Position numbers and translations under genes: made by a program
Part shown: positions 22,327 to 33,045 of the stretch, one piece after another
Layout of the letters: every line of letters begins with the position of its first letter
How positions within the stretch are numbered: the stretch's first letter is position 1
Notes under the pieces: model-generated
What the model was told of the DNA's origin: nothing
Seen by the model: only the letters and a program-made list of their open reading frames with translations
The model's database searches: none
Assembly: GCF_019175385.1 (NCBI RefSeq)
Contig: NC_083343.1
Span: 53,900,457 to 53,964,456, forward strand
Length of the DNA stretch: 64,000 nucleotides
Reading direction: 5' to 3'
Source of the DNA: Lycium barbarum
Taxonomy: Eukaryota; Streptophyta; Magnoliopsida; Solanales; Solanaceae

Positions 22327-25300
22327 TGTGGGAACGTCCCAACTATATATATACGCAAGCCGACAAGGCTTACACTACGAAACAATAACACAAGCAAGCC
22401 GACAAGGCTGCTACCACAACATGACAATATATGCAAGCCGGCAAGGCTGCTACAACGATAGAACACGTGTATTGATCATACACACAACTGATCACATCTG
22501 AATAAAACCCACATACATGTCTACAGACCTCTAAGAGTTTCAACAGTGAAATATGACGGGACATGGCCCCGTCGTACCCTTAGACAACATATACATATAT
22601 TTAGATAAAAAAGGATCTATACCAAATCTGGGCTCCGGAACAACGGAGCTCTCCAAGATAGCAGAAGGGAAGTCCTAAGCTGGCGGCTCACCAAAGCGAG
22701 TATCTGTACCTGCGGGCATGAAACGCAGCCCCCGAGAAAAGGGGTCAGTACGGAATATGTACTGAGCATGTAAAGCGGGAAATACAGTAAAAGGAGCATA
22801 TCTGAAATAGAGAGTACAGGAAACAAGTACAATGTTCAGAATACCAAAACACTTGCCTTTGAAACATAATCATGCTTGTCAATATCATATATCATATACA
22901 TATATACCGTACCCGGCCCTCTAGTGAGGGACTCGGTGAATAAAGTCATCATATGCCCTCCTGGCCGCCATAATATGTCATTATATCATCATATCATCAT
23001 CTCATCATCATGTCATCATACCATCATATATATATACCATGCCCGGCCCTCTAGTGAGGGACTCGGTGAACAATGCAGTGAAACTGTGCACGATAACATA
23101 CCCGGCCTGGGACTCGGTGAAAGATATATTGAGCCATGCACGAGCAGAGTAGTGAGAAACCATATGTAATTTTAAACATTATCAAGACTCAATGGAATAC
23201 TCAAAACGAACTATCATTTGCAAATTCAAATAATAATCATATCAAGTACCTTCGGATGTCCCTGTGGATTTTATCAAAATGGAACTTTGAAATCATATGT
23301 AAATATCAAAATAATAGTAAATCAAATTCTGAGAATCAAGAACATTAGCCATCATAGTGGCTCTAAGAATAGGAACTTCTTTGGAACCATATACATATCG
23401 TCTATTCATTTTGTAAGGATCATGCCAAAAAAAAATAAAAGTGTTAACTTTACATACCTTTGGCGTTTATTCGTGACACAACTCGTATACACTGCCCAAA
23501 GTTTCAACCTATATTAAGACGTCAACAATTATGGTTAAGCTACGGGGAGATTCAAAACGTTTCCCAACGTTAGCAACTCCTTTCTAGACAATTTAGACGA
23601 TAGTTTCCTTACATCCCAAACTAATTACATAATAGTCTAGCTAACGCCAATAATTATACGTTTAAGTACTATATCGAGGCTATTCAAGACAAGATGCAAG
23701 AATCACTCCGAACAGCCCGCACAACATTCCAAACAGTCCACGCAATATTCCAAACAACCAACGTTCACAATATTCAATAACGATTCACATACGACTACTA
23801 CGTCTTCAAGTTATTCCTAATAGTCCGTAACCTTAATGTTTTCATGTAACCAACTTTATAACAGCCCAACCAACATACAACACAATGCATAATCTTAATT
23901 ATCATCAATCTTCCAAGCTCAATAAGAACAACAATGACACATCCAAAACAGCCCCTAACTTTCACACAAAAGATGCTCGGAATTCTTGCAAACGCTTACG
24001 AACATACTAAGCAAACCGCATACGATTCTTACACATTATTTCATATCTTCTTTTCATATAATTTCAGTGGGATACGACCAGCAGCCACACGACAACTACA
24101 TCATCAATTCATACGCAAATAAGCTACATTATTATCACTACAATCCTTACAACAACCCACAAACAATTTTAGCTCCAACTCTAACCATTAAATACCTTCA
24201 TTTCCATCATAAAATTCATGACAAAAACAATCAAAATACCAAGTAAAATTAGTTCACCACCTTCTACACAAAACAGTCCCTACACGGCTTCAACCATGCT
24301 TCAACATCAATACACATAATTTCATGGATTCAATTTGTATTCATATCAACACAACTTCACCTTTAACTTTTTAATTCTTTTCATCCTTTTAATATGTAAT
24401 TTATGATAGCAACAACCATAATTACTAAATAAAATCAGTCCACCCATTTCAACTAAAACAGTCCCTATGGCCACATTAGCATTCCAACACCAACATTCAA
24501 AATTTTATACATGCAATTCATGTTCACCAAGTTACAACCATGCTTCAACATCAACACATATAATTCCATGGATATTATCATGATCCAACATCAACACACC
24601 TAATTGCATGGATTCAATTTACATTTGCACATTTACAACACGTCAAAATCCTTACTAAAAATGTGTAAAAAGATGATCAATTCTTACCTTAACAATCTAA
24701 CTTCTCAACTTGGCTAGAATTTGATGACTTGAACTAATACTTGTTATTGTTGTTCCAATGGCTATTCCACATTGCTATGCACCTTCCTAAGGGTTGAAAC
24801 ACCTTGGAATTTTTATTTTTTTTAATCAAAATGGAGAGCTCAAATCTGGGCGTGAGCTTATAAGAGCTTGCATGGCATGTTTATGGTTTCTCCTTCACTT
24901 GAAACATAATGGTGAATGTGTAGAACACTTTTGGGGTTTAATGGTAAGAAACAAAATAGAAGGGCTGGCCGTGCTTGGTGGTGGAACTGCCATGGCTGGT
25001 CGTGGCTCTCTTTCCTCTTCACTTGGTGAAGATGAGAGCCTCTCTCTCTAAGTTCACTTTGTGGGGTTGGGAAATGAGTTGTAGCTGCAACTTGGTCAAC
25101 AAAGTAGACCATTTTGCTGCCCAAGAGGGTCTTACACGTTCCCCCAACTAAAGCATGGGCCAAAATCTGATTTGGTCATGTGGCAGTGGGGCCCACACGG
25201 CCACTAGTGCATAATTAGTGAATATTTATGTCTTAATCCCCACTTAATAATCCAATCATGGTTAATTAATCCATAATCTCCATTAATATGTTTACACTAA

Positions 25301-25441
25301 GTAAAATTTATAAACAAATTTATGTTCTAATAAAAATTGAAAAATTAAGGATTTCTATTCCGTGTCCGGGAAGGGTTCCGTCTTTAACTCACGTCGATTC
25401 CTTCACGAATAACTCGACGTATAAAAATACGGGGTCTAACA
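22327..25441 (-). repeat. TE2 5' LTR, second segment
   Basis: Continues the LTR broken at 14894; total length about 3346 bp. Contains three copies of GCAAGCCGACAAGGCT (from about 22355, 22394 and 22433), the triple stem, three copies of a CCCGGCC...GGGACTCGGTGA motif (about 22909, 23038 and 23099), an ATC-rich simple repeat (22975-23030) and a TCTCACTACTC-like motif near 23140-23160. No coding domain; the frames at 22876-24246 and 24794-25163 have no recognisable family. Confidence 0.82.
22710..22764 (-). promoter_or_regulatory. Triple stem-loop in TE2 5' LTR
   Basis: Element strand: CAGTAC/GTACTG (22746-22764), CCCC/GGGG (22729-22744), CTGCG/CGCAG (22710-22728). Confidence 0.6.
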
Positions 25442-26804
25442 TTATTTATACTCGTAGATTCATAGCTCCCAATATGTAGGAAAATAATAGAGAGATAGGA
25501 GGATTCATGCCATATGATTGATGCCTAGGAAAGAAAGGACTAGCCTTACATACCTCTTTCGCTTAACAATTTCCATCGCTTGATTGTTCTCATTCAGTGC
25601 TCACATTTCTACCTTCAAGAGAATTCGCATTCACATTAGCTAATCGATTACATGAATGTGCTTACTAAAGCTAGAGAAAATTGGGCAGCATTTCCTTTGT
25701 TTATACAACTTTTCTCATATTGTATATCAACTCCCAAACATTCATAATAACGTTCATAATATCATAACCATCAATCGTCATTCATCTACATTACCCTCGT
25801 TTCACAATTCCACTTCAATTCATCCATAATCATGGTCATAGTATACTCGTGAGTTTTCTCACATATAATGCTTATCCCATGTCTTTAATATCATTTATAA
25901 CATAACCATATCACAACACATCAATAATCGTGACTCAATTCAAATTATCACTCAAAATGACACTATTCACACTTTCATGACCCATTTTCTATATCCTTTC
26001 ACAATCCAAGTGTTTAAAATTTCAAATACCTTAAACAACATGTAAATACCATAAAACTTACCTTAGACAGCGTAGGAATGACCCTTGAGTGCAAACACTT
26101 CACTTGAGCAAAACCCTAGTTTCACCTTCACTTGGATTCCTTGTCTTGGATGAACTTTAATGAGTTTCTTACACTTGATTTCCTTGGTTTGATGTAATTG
26201 ATCACAAATACCCCTTGAATTCTTGGTGGAGAAGTGTAGAGAGATGTTTTAGAGAGAAGAGGAGTGAAGGGAAAATGAAATGAAATGAACTTGGATCCCC
26301 TTTTTAATATACAAAATCAGTCCCGACCCATTTATATGGACACACATACGGTCCGTATGTGTGACCGTATAATGGTTCCAGTGGAGTCTCTTCTCTGGAC
26401 AAGTTATACGGCCAGATCTACGGTCCGTATCTTTTGTAGGGTCCGTATAATGGACCGTACAATTCACAGTTTTCGAAAATCATTTTCGTCGACTCGTTTG
26501 ATCTCCAATTTTTATGGAACCTTCTTGACACTTGTTTATCACTTCATTAACAATCTAGGGGTTGTTATAACTCTTCTCGAAAGAATCATTAAGTCATCGT
26601 TAATTCGTTATTCGTAAATCCTTTATGATACATCTCGTATGTCTTGCCTCCTCTTGGCAACCTTCTTCCCTTACTTCGAATGTCTTTGGAATCTCAATTA
26701 GAATCATCAAATGTTATTGCTTACTCATCAAAACATCACTTACATCATACCCTTCGTCAGTCTATTCACTGTGCATGAACGGAAATTTTTTTCGAAGTGT
26801 AACA
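25442..26804 (-). repeat. TE4-family LTR (left, truncated by TE2)
   Basis: Ends ..GAAGTGTAACA at 26804. Homologous to 48700-49262 and, inverted, to the TE7 LTR. On the element strand its first ~470 bases contain the palindrome TACGGTCCGTA (26347-26357, 26419-26429). The part beyond 25442 was displaced by TE2. Confidence 0.8.
26339..26462 (-). repeat. TACGGNCCGTA dyads in TE4-family LTR
   Basis: Two perfect 11-bp palindromes TACGGTCCGTA (26347-26357, 26419-26429) and several half copies (GGTCCGTATAATGGACCGTAC near 26440-26460 counts as two). The same dyads cluster in the TE7 LTR. Confidence 0.75.
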
Positions 26805-27194
26805 GTCAATGAAACCGTGCGGGTCTTCATCCGGCTTTGACCCGAAAAACTCCAGAGGATTTCGACTCGTAAATTCACGGGCTCGGGTAAAAGCTAACCG
26901 ATCACTTGGGTCCGCATTCTGCCATTGTACCTGGGCGGCAACCAACTGTGTCAATAAGTGAATAGCTTCCGTCATTTGTTGACCCGAAGTAGCCGGTGGA
27001 GGGACTGGCGGCATAGGAGCTGGAGCTGAAGCCCCTTCTTGTTCTTCGGTAATAGGTGGAGTAGAAGAAACATTAGACGGAGCCTCATTATGTGATTCAC
27101 CCTCATCTACATTCATTGGCGGCTCTCTTTCTGCCTGCCTTTTCATCGTAGTCTTGCCCTTCTGGGTGGCTTTAGCCTTTCCCTTTGGCGGCAT
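26805..27194 (-). pseudogene. gag: TE4 gag 5' fragment
   Basis: Starts MPPKGKAKATQKGKTT at 27194 and runs about 130 codons without a stop. It has an acidic segment (NVDEGESHNEAP, close to TE7 and TE3), a Pro-rich stretch, then EFFGSKPDEDPHGFID of the capsid N-terminus. At that point the sequence switches directly to the LTR start TGTTACACTTC. The capsid core, knuckles and all of pol are missing, so no function remains. The leader (27195-27309) keeps the CTATCGCATGAT motif. Confidence 0.88.
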
Positions 27195-27719
27195 TTCTGA
27201 AATCACAACACACTATTAGGGAGGACAAAATCTTATACACAGCTCTATCGCATGATTTCATAAGAAAAAGGATGGTCATTTTTCCTAAATGCCCTGTAGC
27301 CTCTTGTTTATTAGTGTCACACCCTAATATTAATAGGGCATGATGGGCACCCGACCCCATACTCAGGGCCGAGCGAACCCCTTTTAGCTCTCGTTATGTT
27401 CATAACCTCACTGGACTCTTGAGTAACGAAATGAAATGCATAATAAATACTTGTCAAAACCATTCTTTTCATCATTCTCAAATCAAGTAAAATCTGTAAT
27501 CATATGGAATTTGTAACACAATGCGTAATGGTACGACGGCTTGCAGAGCTGCTTACAAGACTGACATGCTGTACACGTGACTTTGTCTGCAAAGTCTCTA
27601 ACATAAATCAAGATACCATAATCATGAATACTCTGACTCGGCAACACTCCGGGAAGAAATGGAACTCGCCAATCAGCTGGTACATCTCCTAGCAATGTCC
27701 TATACTCATCTGTATACAC

Positions 27720-27776
27720 CTGCGTGGCATGAAACGCAGCCCCCGAAGAAAGGGGGTCAGTACGAGCAATGTACTG
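27720..27776 (-). promoter_or_regulatory. Triple stem-loop in TE5 3' LTR
   Basis: Element strand: CAGTAC/GTACTG (27758-27776), CCCCC/GGGGG (27740-27756), CTGCG/CGCAG (27720-27739). The other LTR copy is at 45368-45424, where stem 3 has one broken pair. Confidence 0.62.
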
Positions 27777-28286
27777 AGTATTTAAGGCATGAATAGTAAC
27801 ATAGTAAGGGATGTAAAGTATGAATAACAACAGAATGGAAATATAGAGCATATCGTAAGATAAAAGAGTAACCTGTACATATGAATGCCTTTTGGAGGCA
27901 CCATGCATGCTTAGTGCTGCGGAATGTGCAACCCGATCCACATATATACATATATCCATAGTAATACTTTCTTTGAAAAACATTTCTTTTTCATATATAT
28001 AGAAAATAGAGCATATCATGTTGCCAAGGCGTCGGCTCCGATCCATTTAACCACATATATCCCGCGTCCGGGCATCCTTCGTCCGGGATGACATCATGTC
28101 ATAGACAGATACATGTATCGTGTGCATATCCCAGCGTATATAGCGCTCTGGCCCCTTTTTCCCATCTTCCCCATATACATATACATATATCATATTCATG
28201 TAGCATGTGCATATATCTTGTTCATGTATCAAATACATATATCACGTACGCAGCATGCAGGAGAGCCCAAGGAATGTTATGTCTCT

Positions 28287-28318
28287 ATCGGAGTGACGTA
28301 AGGTCGGTAATCTCCGAT
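28287..28318 (-). promoter_or_regulatory. ATCGGAG/CTCCGAT stem with TGACGTAAGGTC loop (TE5)
   Basis: A 7-bp inverted repeat around a loop holding TGACGTAAGGTC. The second copy is at 45928-45959. TGACGT is a known core for plant bZIP (TGA-type) factors; binding here is not shown. Confidence 0.55.
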
Positions 28319-30171
28319 TATATTATGGAATAATCATCATGGCTTTGTTTCACCTTGAAGGAACAATTATTATAAGATGAGACTAGCAACGAATAATAGC
28401 ATTAAGAGAAACTAGAATAAGATCATAAATCTCATAAGGCGTCACTTCATGTACTTTGGAATCTTTAAAATAGTCGTCATCAATGAATAATATTGGGAAA
28501 TAAAGAAATAGCTCAACATTCATATATCGTCATTGAAATCGTAAACTTGGAACCTTTAAACATGGAATCGTTGTCATAATAATTACCGTAGAAAGATATT
28601 ATCATTTTTGGCATCATTGCCATCATGATAAAAACATGTCCATCCTTGTTGTCATAAGGGCTTTCAAAATCATAAACCTCTAGTTTGGGAAAAATACGGC
28701 ATTTTGGAAAACAACTATGAATTGTTAGGAAAGGAATTATGCCTTGGAGTCATAAACATCTAACTTTTGAGAACAAGGAAGATATGGAAACATTTATGAA
28801 GCCATAACATCGGAATCATGCCTTTGAAAGAAAGGGACGAGCCTTAACATACCTGTTCCACCTCTTATTAGCTACGCTTATTTGTCCAAGCTCGTAAGTC
28901 TACATTGAAAAGGATTCACACTAACGTTAGACTCTTTATTGCACACTTGTTCCAAATTTCAAATCAAACTATTCTATATTCTGCCGAAAATCGGGCAGCA
29001 TCTCCCCTGTTTATATGCCTAGCCCAAAATTACAATTCAGCAACCAATCAACAACAACAATAATACCAACATCAACAACACCATTATTCATACCAATAAA
29101 TATTCCATAAACATCCCACACGATGTTCTTCAACATACAACAACAACAAACACTTTCTTGCATCCCAATCAAGGAATATAACCTCATCAACACACCAACA
29201 ATGTTAGATACCATTTTTACACGCATAGATAGGTCCATCCATACGGCCACAACATGTTCAAAATGGCCCATGAACACGACAACTATAACACAACACTTTA
29301 TGACCTTTCCTCCGTAACTATTTTCACTTTTCCGGCTTGCTAAGCCTTCAAATAAACTCAATATAGGAGATAGGATGAAAAAGCATACCTTATACTTGAA
29401 GAAACTCAGCCACATCAACTCTTTCCAACACCAAGCTCAAGTAGAAGCAATAACAATCACCTTTCACGGACTAGTTTGGCGTAAGCTCGTTAAATTCTTG
29501 ATTTATCAGACTATAATGCTTGGGAGATGTTTTGAGAGACTTCTAGGACTTTTTGGAATGTTAACATGCTGAAAACAATGAGTTGGTGGGGTATTTATAG
29601 CCCCCCTAGGTCGGTTCCACCGACTTACCCATGTGGGGCCCGAGGAGCCATTTTGGCAGCTTAGAGTCCTGATCTTAAAATGGCCATAACTTTTGATCCC
29701 GTTATTCTGTGAGGGCCCACGACCTACGGTTGGAAATCTCTTTCAATTATCTACAACTTTCATTCTTTGTGTGTTTCCAAATTCCAAACGTATAATAGCG
29801 TTTTGGCCCCTCAAAGTTAGGTCATCCGAAAACGTATCTTTAAATCATCCTTTTGGAGGGCTTATGCCCATATTTGGCTAAAGGGTTCTTCTTTGGACTT
29901 GATCAACTTCACATGTACTACTCATATACCTCTTCATATGTCCTTTATAAAATCCTGACATGTGGGCCCCACCTTAACTTATGGTTACGAGGGCTATCAT
30001 CAAGTAACTTGTTAACTGATTTACTCCATACGATCTCCAAATGTCATATGTATATTCTTATACTCAGATAATATAATCTTCATCCCTAATCCTTGTATAA
30101 CTTTGCTCTCCCTTGAGCTTATACTAAGCCGTCGACAGTCTTTGTAACGCAAAATTTTCCGGGGTGTAACA

Positions 30172-30207
30172 TCCTTCCCCCCTTAGAAACATTCGTCCTC
30201 GAATGTT
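30172..30207 (-). promoter_or_regulatory. TE5 polypurine tract and 20-nt palindrome
   Basis: Element strand AAGGGGGGAAGGA at 30172-30184, touching the LTR. The palindrome AACATTCG-AGGA-CGAATGTT is at 30188-30207. Confidence 0.88.
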
Positions 30208-32496
30208 GCAATATTGCCAACCCACGACACCATCTTTGATTCCTTAGAACTGTTATTCTTCCCTTAGGTTCCGATTACCATTTGTTTAGACTCTAACTTG
30301 GCTCAGTTTCTTCTCATCTTCCCTTAACTCTTTCGTTGCTCCAGGCAGATTCTTTCACTTCTTTGCTTGCAAGTACTTGGTCGGAAATTAACTAGCATCT
30401 TGATCTCATCCGTCTCCATTATTATAGTCTTGACTTATCGTGTCGTAACTATTCATCGGCTCCTAAGTATTTCTCTTTTTCCTCGTTCCTTGTTTCCCTT
30501 GTTAGCAACACACTATCTTTCTCGTATACGGTATCCTTATGGTCAATTCATTTCTACGTCCTTTCGTTACCTTCACGATATGCCAACACACCTCGAACTC
30601 TGGCCCCGAGCTAATAAGTTTCCTTTTCTAGAGCTTGAAACGTCATAGCTCCTTTCAAGTCTAGTATGTTCTTCCCCCCTTATTAAGGAGATCCTTATAC
30701 ACTAATAGTCTTCGAGCACCCTTGTCTTCGATAATTATCTACCGACCTTCACTATCTTCTTAAGGTCGGGGTTCCGTCATCGTATGGTCTGACTTGTCTA
30801 TCTTCTTGCTACTTACACTCTCGTATTTAACTAGAATACTTATAAGGGTATCCAATTCTGATGCCTTTGTTTTCGTCTTTCCATACCCCTGTCTTTTATG
30901 ACTAACGGTGTCCCGGACTCACAAGTTCATGAGGACGTCGAGATTCACTATGTCCTTTTATGAAGTCGTCGGTTATACCTTACTCCTTGTCTTTCTTCCC
31001 GACTCCGCGCACAACATATTGAAAACTTCTTACCCTAAGTTCTTCTTTCATTTACGCCTATATCGTCATTCTTGTCCATATTGCCATATCTTCCCATCCA
31101 CCATTAGTCCTTTCACCCATTTAGCTCACTTACTCGTAATTCTTCTTAACTACGCGTTTATGTTGCAGCTGCGCATCCAAGTTTTCCGAATGTCCTACTA
31201 CTTCTTGCTCTTAGCATGGAATTCTTACCGTTTACACTCCCTCTATCCTCGTTTATCGAACCTTTATCTATCTTTATGATGCTACGGCCGAGCTGTCACC
31301 CTTGCACGTTCCTTATATTTCATTTCATTTCCTTTATGATCAAATCTCTCGGTCCTCACATGAATTCTTATCCCATGTCATTAATTTTCTAATCACTTGG
31401 GTCGACTCATCATCCTTGTTCTTTCCTCGATGAGTAATCGGTTTCCTACCGCCAATTTGTTAAAGTATCCTTCTTATTCCCATGGTTACTTTTCTCCTAA
31501 ATGCTCTCCTCTTCCTTTGGCCAACCCATTAGTATACCTTTCCTACTTTCATCCTTAACCCTCATTGGGTTTCTTCCTCTTCGAGCACCTTTCTTCTCTT
31601 ATCATTTGTAGTATCGGCTCTGAAGTTCATGAAATATTCCTTTAAACGCACAAATCTGTTCTATTCTTAAGTCATCCTTTCAGGAAAGCTCCTCCATGTC
31701 CGAGGCAACCACATCAATATGGCTACACATTTATCCCTCTATATAACTTTCAAGGGCCGAAAATCTCCTAGCATCGTCGCAGGGCTTATTCATTCTTTCT
31801 CTTACTTCACTTTCTTTGTCGTGGTCACCATTCTCTTAGCCTCACTTATTGAAATCGGTTCTCGAACCCCACACGTTCCTCTCTTGTTTCATATTACCAC
31901 ACTCTATCCCTTTCACATGCCTACCTTCGAATTTCTACCCAAATAGTCTCGTGCCTTGCCTGTAGTTTCTCTCGGGGGCTTCACTCACTCATGTTTCTTA
32001 CCTTTCACTCTTTCCGACATTTTGATCTCCTTACCTTCCATCTACTCACTTTCTTTCTTTTCCAAATATCGTTGTATTAGGACTTTCCAATCTTAACCTG
32101 TAGTGGAAACAACATCAGCTTACCCTGTAACATCTGTACCATATCTTTTGTTTTGTCCATTGAACTCCGTTACCCTGTTCGATTGATGCCTTCCATCCAC
32201 CGCAACGTTGGTTGCCGGGATACACATACCCGCTGACATAGCCATGTATGGGATATCATATGCATACGTATATATATATAATTACTACCGTCTCGCTTAC
32301 AAAATATTTCCAAACACTATTCAAACTCACCCAAATTCTAGAGCTGTGATGCACCTTCTTTTTCTTCACTGGTCTAGTCCGCCTAGTCCTACGCGACTTC
32401 TTAAAGGTTTCTAACCACTCCGCATACTCTAACTTCCTTTAGGCTACTCTAGCTTCTCATTTGTCTCTCGTGTATGAATTTATAGGACTTTTAGTA
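30208..32496 (-). other. TE5 pyrimidine-rich non-coding interior
   Basis: About 2.3 kb dominated by C and T on the plus strand (A and G on the element strand), with no pol-like or gag-like translation in any frame. The plus-strand frames 30367-30648, 30908-31279 and 31719-31946 are runs of Leu/Ser/Phe/Tyr caused by this composition, on the antisense strand. Parts from about 31950 match TE1 3857-4010. Confidence 0.65.
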
Positions 32497-32600
32497 CACT
32501 TCCCAGGGGGTCACCCATCCTAATATTTCTCTCACCCCAGCACGCTTAACCTTGAAACTCTGAGGAAATTCAGTGCGTTAATGCTGGTATAATCATATCC
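32497..32600 (-). pseudogene. 5S rRNA-derived block inside TE5
   Basis: The best of the three copies. 104 nt of the minus strand align without gaps with plant 5S rRNA, roughly three quarters identical by hand. It includes the 5' part (GGATATGATTATACCAGCAT against GGATGCGATCATACCAGCAC), box A GTTAAGCGTGCT and box C GATGGGTGACCCCCTGGGAA. Most differences look like C-to-T or G-to-A. The 3' ~15 nt of 5S are absent. No TTTT follows closely in this copy. Confidence 0.9.
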
Positions 32601-33040
32601 ACCTTACTGCATGGCCTTTATCACCTAATTTAAAGCATATTGAAGCCTTGACAGACTCCCAAACGTTCTCGTAACACGTCTCCCTCCGAATTAGAAAGGG
32701 TCTCTTACTCTTCCGACTGCATAATAACTGTTTTCGCCTTTTCAATCCCCAATATTCACCTTTCACCTGTGTGTATGGCTACCTTTCATCCTGAATTTCT
32801 AGATTCCTGATGGTAGGGAACACACCTTCGTCTCCATTAATTATAAATACTCGGTTATCAGCCTGTTTGGATTTCCACTCACCATTCTTACATAATAATC
32901 TACAACAGAACTTATTTGTCGACTTTCCCTGAATCCCCCAATAGGCCTTGCTCTTACTAAACCTCGAATGTAACCCATTTTAATCCTTTGGACTACTAAT
33001 CGTCTTTCTCGCAATCATCCTTCATGCCATGCCAAATCCA
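32601..33040 (-). other. TE5 interior beside the TE6 insertion
   Basis: Non-coding continuation of the module (matches TE1 4497-4700, for example CAAACGTTCTCGTAACACGTC). It ends at the TE6 target duplication TAACT (33041-33045) and resumes at 44451. Confidence 0.65.
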
Positions 33041-33045
33041 TAACT

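Larger units (their letters stand above)
8827..25441 (-). mobile_element. TE2: gag-bearing chromovirus-type element, interrupted three times
   Basis: Minus-strand element of which gag (8827-10203), the leader, the primer site (14648-14659) and the 5' LTR (14664-14894 plus 22327-25441) lie in the window. TE1 cuts its gag, S1 sits in its leader and TE3 in its 5' LTR. Its pol and 3' LTR must lie left of TE1, outside the window, if they still exist. The LTR ends ..GGTCTAACA at 25441, and the next bases continue an LTR of TE4, so TE2 was inserted there (expected target copy TTATT at 25442-25446, partner off-window). Confidence 0.8.
27315..30171 (-). repeat. TE5 3' LTR
   Basis: TGTCACACCCTAATA...GGGGTGTAACA. 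Holds the triple stem (27720-27776), the ATCGGAG/CTCCGAT stem (28287-28318) and CACCTTGAAGGAACAA (from about 28350). The 135-aa minus-strand frame at 29011-29418 recurs at 46652-47056 in the other LTR. It looks hydrophobic but is LTR sequence. Confidence 0.95.

Noticed and set aside
22355..23125. CRISPR-like short repeats
   Set aside because: Three irregularly spaced copies of each of two motifs inside an LTR of a plant element; no array structure and wrong kind of genome.
29011..29418. 135-aa membrane-like frame, also at 46652-47056
   Set aside because: It is in the TE5 LTR pair; the hydrophobic look comes from base composition and one copy has indels.
30908..31279. Possible extra (envelope-like or antisense) gene in TE5
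   Set aside because: The stretch is pyrimidine-rich, so the antisense frame fills with Leu/Ser/Phe/Tyr codons; no signal peptide plus domain pattern and no counterpart in TE1 or TE3.
32497..32600. A functional 5S rRNA gene
   Set aside because: The last ~15 nt are missing and about a quarter of positions differ from plant 5S; it is a derived block inside TE5.
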